From contig NZ_KL448323.1 of NCBI RefSeq assembly GCF_000709345.1, positions 3,490,808-3,554,807 on the forward strand: DNA of 64,000 bases, read 5' to 3'. The notes beneath the pieces are model-generated. The model saw only the letters and a list, made by a program, of their open reading frames with translations. It searched no databases and was not told where the DNA came from. A program made the position numbers and the translations under genes. The stretch comes from Polaromonas glacialis (GTDB lineage Bacteria > Pseudomonadota > Gammaproteobacteria > Burkholderiales > Burkholderiaceae_C). Positions 34,582 to 42,653 of the stretch are shown one piece after another (the first letter of the stretch is position 1; each line of letters begins with the position of its first letter).

Positions 34582-35376
34582 ATGAAGATAAACGGGATAA
34601 AGGTTGCTGGCGCGAATGTATCTGCATGGCGTGGAAGACTGCGTGTGGCGGGCATGCATTTTCTGGTTTCGGCTTTTGTTGCCGGTTTTGTGGCCGCTGT
34701 TGTGCTGCCGCTGTGGTACCCGGCGGCCTATCGGAATGTTGCTGGAGGATGGAGTCTTTTCTCTCTGCTGCTCGGTATTCATATGTGTTTAGGCCCACTG
34801 GTGACTTTTTTGGTGCTTGATGCGCGAAAGTCACCTGCAATTCTGAAGCGTGATTTATTGCTGGTGGCGCTCCTGCAAGCCGCAGCGCTGATCTACGGTA
34901 TTTCGGTGGCGGTGGAGGCCAGGCCAGTCGCATTGGTGTTTTCGGTTGATCGGTTCACCTTGGTTTCTGCAAACAATGTGCGTCAAGAAGAATTGCCACA
35001 CGCTGCGTCAGAATTTCAGCGTTTGTCATGGTCGGGGCCTCGGTTGCTCGCTACTCGACTATCAGCTGGGACTGAGACATTCGACGCGGTCCTCTTGGCC
35101 TCTCAAGGCTATGACTTGGCTCAGCGTCCTATGTACTGGGAGCCACTCTCGAAGCAACAGCAGCAAGCCTATTTGCGTGGCAGACCTTTATCAGAGCTAT
35201 TGAGTCGATTCTCACTTTCGGCCCCAGAATTTTGTAAGGCCTACTTACTTCCTCCTTGTGCTATCAACGAGGTTCGCTTCCTGCCATTGGAAGCAAGGGC
35301 CGGGAGTTGGGTAGTTTTATTGGACGCCGCAGGCGAGGTGCTCGGCTTTGCGCCTTTTGATGGCTTTGAACAGTAA
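34582..35376 (+). CDS. TfpX/TfpZ-family type IV pilin accessory protein
   Basis: A 264-residue inner-membrane protein with four hydrophobic N-terminal segments (about residues 24-110, including HMCLGPLVTFLVLDARKS) and a periplasmic C-terminal domain with a Cys pair (EFCKAYLLPPCAI). It matches the TfpX/TfpZ (FimB-like) accessory proteins encoded beside pilins, which modulate assembly of specific pilins. It lies 33 bases after the ligase gene. Confidence 0.8.
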   Translation: MKINGIKVAGANVSAWRGRLRVAGMHFLVSAFVAGFVAAVVLPLWYPAAYRNVAGGWSLFSLLLGIHMCLGPLVTFLVLDARKSPAILKRDLLLVALLQAAALIYGISVAVEARPVALVFSVDRFTLVSANNVRQEELPHAASEFQRLSWSGPRLLATRLSAGTETFDAVLLASQGYDLAQRPMYWEPLSKQQQQAYLRGRPLSELLSRFSLSAPEFCKAYLLPPCAINEVRFLPLEARAGSWVVLLDAAGEVLGFAPFDGFEQ

Positions 35377-35380
35377 TAGG

Positions 35381-35397
35381 GGGTCAGATTCCAATTA
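35381..35397. repeat. GGGTCAGATTYCAATT motif, copy 2
   Basis: GGGTCAGATTCCAATTA lies immediately after the TfpX stop and marks the left edge of the TA-relic cluster. Confidence 0.6.
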
Positions 35398-35404
35398 AAC
35401 CCAA

Positions 35405-35460
35405 TTTGCTATTATTTTAGTAGCTGCCTGCGCTTGCAGGACGAGTGCCAGAGGCTGAAT
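35405..35460. repeat. Dispersed hairpin repeat, copy 6
   Basis: TTGCTATTATTTTAGTAGCT followed by GCCTGCGCTTGCAGGACGAG and AGAGGCTGAAT. The order of parts is the same as in copies 2 and 11. Confidence 0.65.
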
Positions 35461-35605
35461 GGGTGATCAAATATCGGGACGGAGTGAAGCTTGAAAGCGC
35501 TGGCGACCAAACTCTGACCAATGCGCTGGCTCGTCAAATACCGTGAAGGCCGCATTGAATAGAATGTGCTTTGCTTCCTCGTACAACCACCCTGAAAGTA
35601 CTGCC

Positions 35606-35830
35606 ATGTTACGTAGCTACAGCGCAGAGCTAAATGGTTCCCAGCTTGTCTGGCTTGAAAAGCCGCCTAAGCGATTGGTGCGCCAACGTGTACTGGTTGT
35701 GGTGGAAGATTCAAAAACGGTCGCAGAAGCGAGCCCAGACAGGCACTATCAACTGGCTGATCTGGCGGGCCGGTTGCAATGGCATGGCGATGCACTTCAG
35801 GCCCAGCGGATGCAGCGTGACGCCTGGTAA
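35606..35830 (+). CDS. VapB-like antitoxin of an interrupted vapBC module
   Basis: A 74-residue protein (MLRSYSAELNGSQLVWLEKP to QAQRMQRDAW) with VapB/AbrB-like length and charge. Its stop (TAA at 35828-35830) coincides with the target site of the MITE-like element. The original toxin start (GTG at 35817) lies inside its last codons, the usual overlapping layout. With the toxin destroyed, this is an orphan. Confidence 0.6.
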   Translation: MLRSYSAELNGSQLVWLEKPPKRLVRQRVLVVVEDSKTVAEASPDRHYQLADLAGRLQWHGDALQAQRMQRDAW

Positions 35831-36181
35831 GGGAAACGGAAATTTCCGATGTACCCATGTCATGCCGGGCTTGACCTGGCATCCATGAATTCGGAGCCAT
35901 GGATTGCGGGTGCTGAAACCCCGGACCTGATCCGGGGCCGCAATGAAAGCCATTTGAAACCGGCACTTTTGCAATTTCCGTCTCCCTAAGCGTTATCTGC
36001 TCGATACCAACGCTTTAGTCGCTTTGCTTCAAGGGCATGAAGGGCTGCTAGCGCCGTCAAGTTGCCGGATGCGATTGTCGCGGCGAGCGCGGTATGGCGT
36101 CAGGCGATATTGGTGACAAACGATGCGCAATTGCTGAAGCTGGCGGCAGAAGATGCAAGTTATGCGGTGCTTCCTTTTTAG
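35817..36181 (+). pseudogene. vapC toxin relic, interrupted and internally deleted
   Basis: Codons GTG ACG CCT GGT (35817-35828) are separated by a 156-base element from AAG CGT TAT CTG CTC GAT ACC AAC, which continues KRYLLDTNALVALLQGHEGL, the N-terminus of a PIN domain. After about 25 codons the frame breaks near 36050, and a second frame reads LPDAIVAASAVWRQAILVTN then DAQLLKLAAEDASYAVLPF and a stop at 36181, the PIN C-terminus. About 70-80 middle residues are missing. The gene therefore carries both an insertion and a deletion. Confidence 0.8.
35831..35986. mobile_element. MITE-like element inside vapC
   Basis: A 156-base non-coding unit. Its ends are inverted repeats (GGGAAACGGAAATT at 35831-35844, AATTTCCGTCTCCC at 35973-35986; 13 of 14 match), flanked on both sides by TAA. 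Inside are REP-like arms (CATGCCGGGCTTGACCTGGC, CCCCGGACCTGATCCGGGG). Removing the element plus one TAA exactly rejoins the fourth and fifth codons of the vapC relic, good evidence that it inserted as one piece. Confidence 0.75.
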
Positions 36182-36191
36182 CAATGAAGGG

Positions 36192-36268
36192 GTATGCATC
36201 CGATAGGCCGTACCGACATAAGCTTGAACGAATTTCACCCTGCGGTCACTGCCTGCAAAGATGCCATA
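36192..36268 (-). pseudogene. Relic of a second xre-res junction
   Basis: On the minus strand it reads MASLQAVTAG-stop overlapping GTG and VKFVQAYVGTAYRMHTP, nearly the same as the antitoxin end/toxin start of the intact xre-res module (37496-37571). About 77 bases are shared with roughly nine mismatches. Nothing else of this second module remains. Confidence 0.75.
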
Positions 36269-36288
36269 GATATTGAGGGTGATATTGA

Positions 36289-36305
36289 GGGTCGGATTCC
36301 AATTT
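36289..36305. repeat. GGGTCAGATTYCAATT motif, copy 3
   Basis: GGGTCGGATTCCAATTT (one change from the others) lies between the xre-res relic and the relE stop. Confidence 0.5.
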
Positions 36306-36314
36306 GGTACTGCC

Positions 36315-36644
36315 TTATCTGCGCGAAAGAAGACGTTCGAGGGCAGATTGGTAGGCCGCCATGTTCTCGCGTTTGTCAACGGCCAGTACCAGCACGGTAA
36401 GTACACCGTCATCGACGTTGTAGACCAGTCGATAACCCTTCTGGCGCAACCTGATTTTGTAGCAGTCGCGCAATGAGCCGTGAAGCTCGGCGCCGGGCAG
36501 TCGCGGTTGCATGAGCCGCTTTTTAAGGGCTTTGCGCAAGACCTCTTTCACACTTCCGTCCAGCGCGTTCCATTCGGCCAGCGCTTCAGGCAAAAACTTG
36601 AGGCGGTAGGGAGCGGGCTGGGCTGCATTCTCAGATTTGCTCAA
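36315..36644 (-). CDS. RelE/StbE-family toxin
   Basis: A 109-residue RelE-superfamily toxin, expected to cleave mRNA at the ribosome. YRLKFLPEALAEWNALD opens the fold; ELHGSLRDCYKIRLRQKGYR and LVYNVDDGVLTVLVLAVDKRE are the central strands with the conserved Arg residues. Its start overlaps the antitoxin gene by 14 bases. The reading frame is intact. Confidence 0.88.
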   Translation of the reverse strand: MSKSENAAQPAPYRLKFLPEALAEWNALDGSVKEVLRKALKKRLMQPRLPGAELHGSLRDCYKIRLRQKGYRLVYNVDDGVLTVLVLAVDKRENMAAYQSALERLLSRR

Positions 36645-36882
36645 TATCGACCTCGATCGCGCTGTCTTTGCGGGCCAGGCGCTGCCTGACTACTTCAATC
36701 AGTTCCAGATCAGCCACGTCCTCCAGCAGTGCTTCAAACAGCTGGGGGGTGACCATGTAAAACGCCGGGCGATTGTGGTTGAGCACGACCACCGGTTTTT
36801 CGCCAGCGGTGCGCAGCACCTGTGCGGGATTTTTCTTGAACTCCGACATGCTGACCGTGTAATCAGCAAAAATAGCGTCCAT
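36631..36882 (-). CDS. Phd/StbD-family antitoxin
   Basis: An 83-residue antitoxin: YTVSMSEFKKNPAQVLR and EKPVVVLNHNRPAFYMVTP form the Phd/YefM DNA-binding fold, and the C-terminal VVRQRLARKDSAIEVDIEQI binds toxin. The ATG at 36882 has GGAGC five bases upstream and is preferred to the ATG at 36894. It is transcribed before the relE-type toxin. Confidence 0.85.
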   Translation of the reverse strand: MDAIFADYTVSMSEFKKNPAQVLRTAGEKPVVVLNHNRPAFYMVTPQLFEALLEDVADLELIEVVRQRLARKDSAIEVDIEQI

Positions 36883-36966
36883 GGCTTGCTCCATAAGATG
36901 AGTAAATTAAGCTCTTAATATAGAGCTAATTCAACCTTCTTTCAAGGTAACGGAGGTTAAGTACAG

Positions 36967-36983
36967 GGGTCAGATTCCAATTC
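36967..36983. repeat. GGGTCAGATTYCAATT motif, copy 4
   Basis: GGGTCAGATTCCAATTC lies between the relBE-type module and the res toxin stop. With copies 2 and 3 it separates successive TA modules. Confidence 0.6.
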
Positions 36984-37020
36984 AATCTCTTGCGCGCATG
37001 GCGTTAGTGCTCAAGCGTCT

Positions 37021-37542
37021 CTATTTCCATGAGTCAGCGTTCCTGGGCAGCAGAGCTGTGGGATCGTAAGGCTTGAGAATGTCGCCAGGACCAAGCTGGT
37101 CGGTATAAACCACCAGATTGACACCGCCAGCAGGTAGCCTGGAAGAAAACAAAATGCCCTTGGCTCCTGCAGCAATAGCGATATCGCCGAGCACCCACGA
37201 GGGCGGCTCGATACGCTTGTCAAACCACAGGCTGCGCCAGTCGCAAAAGAAATCCTCCCACAGCTCGTCCCACTCGCCCGATTGATAGCCGTTGGCGAAG
37301 TCCAGCACCGGCCCTATATTCAGCTCGTAACACACCAGCGTGCCAGGCGCCATCAGGCTTGAAAGCTGCTGATATTCACTGACTGCAGTTTGAGATTCTT
37401 TTGAGAGATACAGCGCGTTGACGCCCACTCGATTTGCTCGGCCTCCCTGCTTTCCCGCACCGGCACCGCTGGTCGGGCTGTGAGCCCAACGTGGGGCATG
37501 CATCCGATACGCAGTACCGGCATAAGCTTGAACGGATTTCAC
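37021..37542 (-). CDS. RES-domain toxin (NAD+-degrading)
   Basis: A 173-residue RES-family toxin. AYRMHAPRWAHSPTSG, GGRANRVGVNALYLS and SEYQQL carry the R-E-S residues after which the family is named. Known members degrade NAD+. It begins with GTG overlapping the antitoxin stop by four bases (37539-37542), giving translational coupling. Length and motifs indicate an intact toxin. Confidence 0.85.
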   Translation of the reverse strand: MKSVQAYAGTAYRMHAPRWAHSPTSGAGAGKQGGRANRVGVNALYLSKESQTAVSEYQQLSSLMAPGTLVCYELNIGPVLDFANGYQSGEWDELWEDFFCDWRSLWFDKRIEPPSWVLGDIAIAAGAKGILFSSRLPAGGVNLVVYTDQLGPGDILKPYDPTALLPRNADSWK

Positions 37543-37937
37543 CCTGCGGCCCCTGCCTGCAAAGATGCCATGTACCGCAATATATCGTCTGTGCGACCGT
37601 CACTCACCAACTCTTCGGCTGTTTTATAGCCGAAAGACTCAATGCCATCGTTACGATACCAGGTCAGAGCTTTTGCCATGTCGCCTGACAGGCTGAAAGC
37701 GGCTTTGATCACTTTCACCGACTCCCTGATATAGCGTTGAACGCTCGGCGTGGTAGGCGCCCGGCGCAAGGTGTTGCGGTGGACATGAGCCTGATCCGCC
37801 AGGCTTTGAAGGTCTAGTTGCAGCGCCTGGCTGAAAAGCCTGGGAGACAAAGCCGGAGCCGGAATCTCGGGGTCTTGCAGCGAGTACAAGAAGTCGTCAT
37901 AGCTGGGAGGGCTGCAGGTTGAGGCTTGGGGATTCAT
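37539..37937 (-). CDS. Xre/MbcA/ParS-type antitoxin (DUF2384)
   Basis: A 132-residue antitoxin: an N-terminal helix-turn-helix region (LQSLADQAHVHRNTLRRAP) followed by the DUF2384 toxin-binding domain (FGYKTAEELVSDGRTDDILR near the end). It is the cognate partner of the RES toxin next to it. A fragment of a second, lost copy of the pair lies 1.3 kb away. Confidence 0.85.
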   Translation of the reverse strand: MNPQASTCSPPSYDDFLYSLQDPEIPAPALSPRLFSQALQLDLQSLADQAHVHRNTLRRAPTTPSVQRYIRESVKVIKAAFSLSGDMAKALTWYRNDGIESFGYKTAEELVSDGRTDDILRYMASLQAGAAG

Positions 37938-38053
37938 ACGTACTCCGGACAGTTGTCATTCATTTATCAGAACTAATTCTGCACCAATAATGCAACTTTC
38001 GCCATAGGCCGGGTGAGCCAACAACGGCATTGAGCTGGGCAAGCGCACTGAGC

Positions 38054-38177
38054 CTACTGAGTGTTGCTGGTCAATGGCACGACGATGACGCGGGACAGAT
38101 TGCGGTTGGCAGCGCTGTTGCTGACGATGATTCCCGGCCGGATCGAACTCCACCCACCACACTTCACCGCGCTGCAT
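38054..38177 (-). pseudogene. mazF-like toxin relic
   Basis: The minus strand starts MQRGEVWWVEFDPA, the exact N-terminal pattern of MazF/PemK toxins, then shifts frame and continues IIVSNSAANRNLSRVIVVPL-TSNTQ before a TAG at 38054-38056. About ten codons (the usual EIRKTRPA segment) are deleted at the shift, and the C-terminal third is unrecognisable. Confidence 0.75.
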
Positions 38178-38288
38178 TCGCCGCATCCCCAATCAAGCCG
38201 TTGATCCACTCCGATGCCTCGGTTACGCGCTGGCGGTCATTGCTCATGGCGCGGTAGCCCTTGTCCATCGCGGTATCGAGCCCATCAG
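38164..38288 (-). pseudogene. Truncated antitoxin upstream of the mazF relic
   Basis: The frame reads GLDTAMDKGYRAMSNDRQRV-TEASEWINGLIGDAANAAR and stops at 38164, overlapping the mazF start by 14 bases as in live modules. It resembles the tail of ribbon-helix-helix MazE-type antitoxins; the DNA-binding N-terminus is missing and a stop lies just upstream. Confidence 0.6.
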
Positions 38289-38388
38289 CTCAGGTTCTCA
38301 TGTTCCAATCCATCGGCAACCGTCCGTCAGACCGATTTTTGTCCCTGGCCCCACGTCAACCCTAACCCGTAACCCGTTAGCTTTCCCC

Positions 38389-39987
38389 GTGCCCCCAACC
38401 TTCAACATCCATGACCGGCCGAACGGGTGGCTGCTTGCGTTCCTGATCCTGCCTTGGCTCAGCCCTTTCACCGCCGGCCCCACCCCCAATGTCTGGCCGC
38501 TGCTGCTGTCGGCGCTGTGCGCGCTTCTTCTGTGGTTTTACCGCCATCGTCTCTCGCCCCAACTGGTCACCGCCGGCTGGCTGGTCGCCGCAGTAAGCAG
38601 CGCGTTCATCGGCCTGGCGCAGTATTTTGGGCTTGCGCCAGCGCTGGAGCCGTGGGTTAGCCAGACGCAGCAGGCTGGCGAAGCGTTTGCCAACCTGCGC
38701 CAGCGCAACCAGTTCGCCACGCTGACCAGCATCGGCCTGCTCGCGCTGATCGGCTGGCTAGGGCTGCGGGTCAAGCAGTCGCACATCGAAACCTGGCGCG
38801 TGCCGGGGTGGGCTTACCCGCTGGCCTTGCTGCTGGCGCTGGGCAATGCCGCCAGCAGTTCGCGCACCGGCCTGCTGCAATGGGGGCTGATTGCCGTGCT
38901 CACCGCCTGGTGGGCGCTGCCGGGGCGCTGGCGTCTGGGGGTGTTTGCCGTGCAGGCCTTGCTGGCCTACGGCATCGCCGTGCTTGCGCTGCCGGGGCTG
39001 CTGGAGTGGGCGACGGGCGCGCAAAGCGGCGGCTTGTTTGGCCGGCTGGTGGAGGAGATACCGGCCTGCTCCAGCCGCAAGGTTTTGTGGTCCAACGTGC
39101 TCACGCTGATTGCCCAGAAGCCATGGCTGGGCTGGGGCTGGGGCGAGCTGGACTATGCCCATTTCGTCACGCTGTACCCGGGGCCACGCTTTTGCGAAAT
39201 ACTGGACAACGCGCACAACCTGCCGCTGCACCTGGCGGTCGAGCTGGGCGTTCCGGCGGCCATCACCATTTGCGGCGGCCTGGGGTGGATGGCGTGGCGC
39301 GCCCGGCCGTGGCGTGAAGAAAACCCGGTGCGGCAGATGGCCTGGGGCGTGCTGGCGGTCATCGCGCTGCACAGCCTGCTGGAGTATCCGCTGTGGTACG
39401 GGCCGTTCCAGATCGCTGCGGCGCTGGCGGCCTGGCTGCTGTTTGCGCCGCGCGAGCCGGTGCCCGCCTTGAACGGCGCATACATCTCAAAATTTAAACA
39501 AAATATGCCTTTCCCGCAATATCTGCGGGTGCTTCTAGCTATTATTATGATAGTGGTTATGGCCGGCGTGGCCGTCAGCTATTACCGGGTCAGCCAGATT
39601 TACCTGCAGCCTGACCAGCGCAGCGCCGCCTACCGCGACGATACGCTGGCCAAGGTGCGCGGCAACTGGATGTTTCGCCCGCAGGCGCGCTTTGCGGAGC
39701 TGAGCATCACGCCGCTCACGCCTGCGAATGCCGCCGCCCTGCATGCCATGGCGATTGAATTGCTCCACTATTCGCCCGAGCCGCGCGTCATCGAAAGGGT
39801 GATTGAAAGCGCGGTGATGCTGGGGCGCCATGACGAGGCGCTGTATTACCTGGTGCGCTACCGGGCGGCTTTTCCAAAGGAACACGCGCGCTGGGTCCGG
39901 AAAAATGCCGCTCCGCTGGCGCCCGGCACGCAGGGCCGGCCGCAAGCCTTCCTGCCGGTTCACGCAGGGGCGCGGCGGGCGGTCTGA
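38389..39987 (+). CDS. O-oligosaccharyltransferase PglL-like, paralogue 2
   Basis: A 532-residue polytopic ligase of the same family as the gene at 32908: LGWGWGELDYAHF, DNAHNLPLHLAVELG and HSLLEYPLWYGPF are the matching motifs. The start is GTG at 38389 with no clear Shine-Dalgarno. A dispersed-repeat copy (39490-39560) lies in frame and encodes part of KFKQNMPFPQYLRVLLAIIM near the last membrane segment. The two ligases bracket the TA cluster, so an originally compact pilin-glycosylation locus may have been split. Confidence 0.83.
   Translation: MPPTFNIHDRPNGWLLAFLILPWLSPFTAGPTPNVWPLLLSALCALLLWFYRHRLSPQLVTAGWLVAAVSSAFIGLAQYFGLAPALEPWVSQTQQAGEAFANLRQRNQFATLTSIGLLALIGWLGLRVKQSHIETWRVPGWAYPLALLLALGNAASSSRTGLLQWGLIAVLTAWWALPGRWRLGVFAVQALLAYGIAVLALPGLLEWATGAQSGGLFGRLVEEIPACSSRKVLWSNVLTLIAQKPWLGWGWGELDYAHFVTLYPGPRFCEILDNAHNLPLHLAVELGVPAAITICGGLGWMAWRARPWREENPVRQMAWGVLAVIALHSLLEYPLWYGPFQIAAALAAWLLFAPREPVPALNGAYISKFKQNMPFPQYLRVLLAIIMIVVMAGVAVSYYRVSQIYLQPDQRSAAYRDDTLAKVRGNWMFRPQARFAELSITPLTPANAAALHAMAIELLHYSPEPRVIERVIESAVMLGRHDEALYYLVRYRAAFPKEHARWVRKNAAPLAPGTQGRPQAFLPVHAGARRAV
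39490..39560. repeat. Dispersed hairpin repeat, copy 7, inside a coding region
   Basis: AAATTTAAACAAAATATGCC then CGCAATATCTGCGGGTGC and the core AGCTATTATTATGATAGT. It is in frame within the second ligase gene and supplies about 23 codons, including part of a membrane helix. Confidence 0.65.
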
Positions 39988-40136
39988 TGCTTGCCGGGCG
40001 CCGGAAAAAGCCAGCGGAGCGGCATGCCCCGAACGTCTCGAAGGCATGTAAATCGCTGCCTGGCAAGAAGGGCAACTTTTGCATCAAAGTGTGACTTATG
40101 CATTCCCTTGATCCTGAGGCGCGCTATGGTGCTGGC

Positions 40137-41552
40137 ATGACTATCGATAAGCGTCAGGGGGCTGTTTTTGCGTCGGGGGTGCTGCTCGGGGCCGTGGCTG
40201 TCGCCAGGGCATTGAAAAGACGTGGCCCTGCTTCACCGCAGGCACCGGAAATCCCGAAAACCAGCGTTCCCTCGCCTCGCCTGGTGCCTGGCAAGCCGGA
40301 CGCAAGTACCCAGTCTCCACAGCTCGTGGCCGGGCCAACGCAGGAAAATGTATCGCCACCGCAGGCGCTAGCCCGCGAGACTGTAAGCAGGTCAACAAAA
40401 GCACGGGTTCCGCCAGGGCAGCCTTGGCCCGAGTCGCTGACAACCGCTGTTCCGCCGCTGCCGCCCGCCGCGCCAACGGCACGGCAGCTCAAGGTTTTTG
40501 TGTCGGGCAGCTTTTTGGCTGCTGCCGCCATTGCCGGCGCATGGCTGTTGCTGGACCCCCTGGGGTTACCCATGCCTGGCAAGCCGGTAACGATTGCTTC
40601 GGCTTCGGCGCCGCAGGCGTCGGGACAGGTCGCGACCTGTCCCCTGGTGCCGGCAACGACCGCCTCTGGCAGCCAGGACGGGAAGTTTCCTTTCCAGCCC
40701 GACGTGCCCGGCTTGACGGCGACCGACATGGCGTCGTTCATCGTGATTGGCAAGGATGCCGCCGCATCCAGCCGGCCGCGCGATGCCGAGGTGGCTTTCC
40801 TGATGTCGTGCCGCCTGGCCGACAAGCTCAAGGGTGCGGATTCGGCCGAATCGGCCGATGGCAAATACCTGCTGGGCGCGCACTATGCCAAGCTGGCGCT
40901 GGGCCCGGGTTCCGCCCTTGACGCCAGCCGGCCAGAACTGCTCAGGCGCGCTGAATTCCTCTACCTGGACAGCCTGCGCATCTATTCCGCCGTCCACGGC
41001 CAGGCTGATGCCAGGTCGCGGTCTGCAGCCGACGAGCTGGCGGCGGTGCGTCAGACGCTGGCGCAGGCGCCGCCAGCGCAGCCCACGCCTGTGCCCGAGA
41101 CGCCGCCTCAAGCCACTGCGTCGGCCAGCCCGGCGCTGCAGCAAAGCGGTCCGGCGACTTCCCCGGTGCCCGTGGCCCGCCCGCCGGTCCGCAGGGTCGA
41201 GGTTGCAAAAGCGGCTGTGCCCGCCTCCGAAGCGCCGCAGAATCAACGGCCGGGAATGCGTTCTGACGCCAGTTTCGATTGCAGCAGGGCGCGGTCCGCC
41301 CCGGAAAAGATGATTTGCTCGGACGCCGAGCTTTTCCAGCTCAACCATGAAGTCGGCCGGGTGTACGCGCGCGCCAAAAATGCCGCCCCTGACCGCGCAG
41401 CTTTCCAGCGCCAGAATGATGTGGAGGCGAGCCGGCGCGAGTCGATGTGCCGGGATCGCGGCTGCCTGCTGCGCTGGTATGCCTACCGGCGCGACCAGCT
41501 GATGAGCGAGATCGAAGGGCGCACGCCGCCCGGTCCCACGGCCTGGCGCTAA
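40137..41552 (+). CDS. LprI-like (DUF1311) membrane-anchored protein
   Basis: About 471 residues: a short hydrophobic N-terminus, a Pro-rich cytoplasmic stretch, a membrane helix near residue 120-138 (FVSGSFLAAAAIAGAWLLL), a periplasmic middle, another Pro/Ala-rich linker, and a C-terminal LprI-type domain with Cys residues (FDCSRARSAPEKMICSDAEL, MCRDRGCLLRWYAYRRDQL). LprI homologues inhibit lysozyme; whether this long protein does is unknown. The start is uncertain (ATG 40137, or 40098 upstream); neither has a good Shine-Dalgarno. Confidence 0.7.
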   Translation: MTIDKRQGAVFASGVLLGAVAVARALKRRGPASPQAPEIPKTSVPSPRLVPGKPDASTQSPQLVAGPTQENVSPPQALARETVSRSTKARVPPGQPWPESLTTAVPPLPPAAPTARQLKVFVSGSFLAAAAIAGAWLLLDPLGLPMPGKPVTIASASAPQASGQVATCPLVPATTASGSQDGKFPFQPDVPGLTATDMASFIVIGKDAAASSRPRDAEVAFLMSCRLADKLKGADSAESADGKYLLGAHYAKLALGPGSALDASRPELLRRAEFLYLDSLRIYSAVHGQADARSRSAADELAAVRQTLAQAPPAQPTPVPETPPQATASASPALQQSGPATSPVPVARPPVRRVEVAKAAVPASEAPQNQRPGMRSDASFDCSRARSAPEKMICSDAELFQLNHEVGRVYARAKNAAPDRAAFQRQNDVEASRRESMCRDRGCLLRWYAYRRDQLMSEIEGRTPPGPTAWR

Positions 41553-41634
41553 TGAAAATCCCCATGAACAGGACCGGCCCGCAGGCGATGGCGGTCGATG
41601 GCGTCTAAAGATCAACAACGAAAGGGAGGACGAG

Positions 41635-42024
41635 ATGAAGAAACTGATGACCCTGGCCGGACTGGCGGCTTTGCTGCTTTCGGGCTGCGCAGTGCCCGAA
41701 TTTTCCACTTCAGGCACAGGGTCCAAGGTGGCCCCGGCCCCTACCAACCTGTCGCTGGAAGGCCAGTCCCGATTGATTCGCTCAAAGATTGTCGAGCTCA
41801 AGAAGGAGGTTGTGGTGTTCGAAGTGATGCTGACCGATGTGGAGCGAAGGGCGGCCATGTCACAGATTTCGCTGTCGAGCTTCCCGAATACCGAGGTCGT
41901 TCAGGGCGCCAGCGTGGCGCCTGAACCGGTGTCTGCCCGCAGCGATGCCGACCGGCTTTCCGTCACGGTCAGGCCAGCGCCTGCGGCCAGGCCGGCCGAC
42001 AACAGGAACGGCAAGGCGCCGTAG
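41635..42024 (+). CDS. Small lipoprotein of unknown function
   Basis: A 129-residue protein with a signal peptide and lipobox LLLSGC (Cys at about residue 18), then a Ser/Pro-rich region and a short helical stretch (LIRSKIVELKKEVVVFEVML). No family was recognised. GAAAGGGAGG lies upstream of the ATG. It follows the LprI-like gene by 82 bases and may be co-transcribed. Confidence 0.7.
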   Translation: MKKLMTLAGLAALLLSGCAVPEFSTSGTGSKVAPAPTNLSLEGQSRLIRSKIVELKKEVVVFEVMLTDVERRAAMSQISLSSFPNTEVVQGASVAPEPVSARSDADRLSVTVRPAPAARPADNRNGKAP

Positions 42025-42074
42025 AAGTAGGTCATCCCCCCATCGTTGTCCCTGGCTTGCAAAGCCTTTGAAAA

Positions 42075-42572
42075 TCACGCGCTGACAAAGCTGCCCGACT
42101 TGCCGCCGTGCTTTTCCAGCAGCTTCACGTCGGTGATCGTCATGCCCCGGTCGGCGGCCTTGCACATGTCGTAAATCGTCAGCAGGGCGACGGTGACGGC
42201 GGTCAGCGCTTCCATCTCGACGCCGGTGGGGCCGACGGTTTCCACCGTGGCGGTGCAGGTCACGCTGCCGGTTTCGCCTTCAACGGGGCTTGTCACAAAC
42301 GCAAGGGCAACGCGTGTTAGCGCCAGCGGGTGGCACAGCGGAATCAGGTCGCTGGTTTTCTTGGCGGCCATGATGCCGGCGATGCGGGCAATGCCCAGCA
42401 CGTCGCCCTTTTTGGCCGTGCCGGACATGATCAGCGCCAGCGTGGCGGGCAGCATGGCGATGCGGCCCTGGGCAATGGCAATACGGTGCGTGGCCGCCTT
42501 GGCCGCGACATCGACCATGTGGGCCTGGCCCTGCGCGTCGAAATGGGTGAGGGGGGAAGTGGGCGTCGTCAT
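42075..42572 (-). CDS. moaC: Cyclic pyranopterin monophosphate synthase MoaC
   Basis: A 165-residue molybdenum-cofactor enzyme converting the MoaA product to cyclic pyranopterin monophosphate. [32 protein letters not shown] and [20 protein letters not shown] are diagnostic; the Lys/Asp of the C-terminal [19 protein letters not shown] are catalytic. Full length. Other moa genes are not nearby. Confidence 0.95.
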   Translation of the reverse strand: MTTPTSPLTHFDAQGQAHMVDVAAKAATHRIAIAQGRIAMLPATLALIMSGTAKKGDVLGIARIAGIMAAKKTSDLIPLCHPLALTRVALAFVTSPVEGETGSVTCTATVETVGPTGVEMEALTAVTVALLTIYDMCKAADRGMTITDVKLLEKHGGKSGSFVSA

Positions 42573-42653
42573 GGTGATACAGAACCTTTACAGCGATGCC
42601 GCATCATAAGAGGCCTGCTTGCGTCTTTCTTTAGGCCCCAAAGGTGACTGCCC

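Noticed and set aside
35452..35560. Two similar short frames (VIKYRDGVK / LVKYREGRI) upstream of the broken vapBC
   Set aside because: They resemble each other but are too short and unaligned to any family I recognise, so no feature is called.
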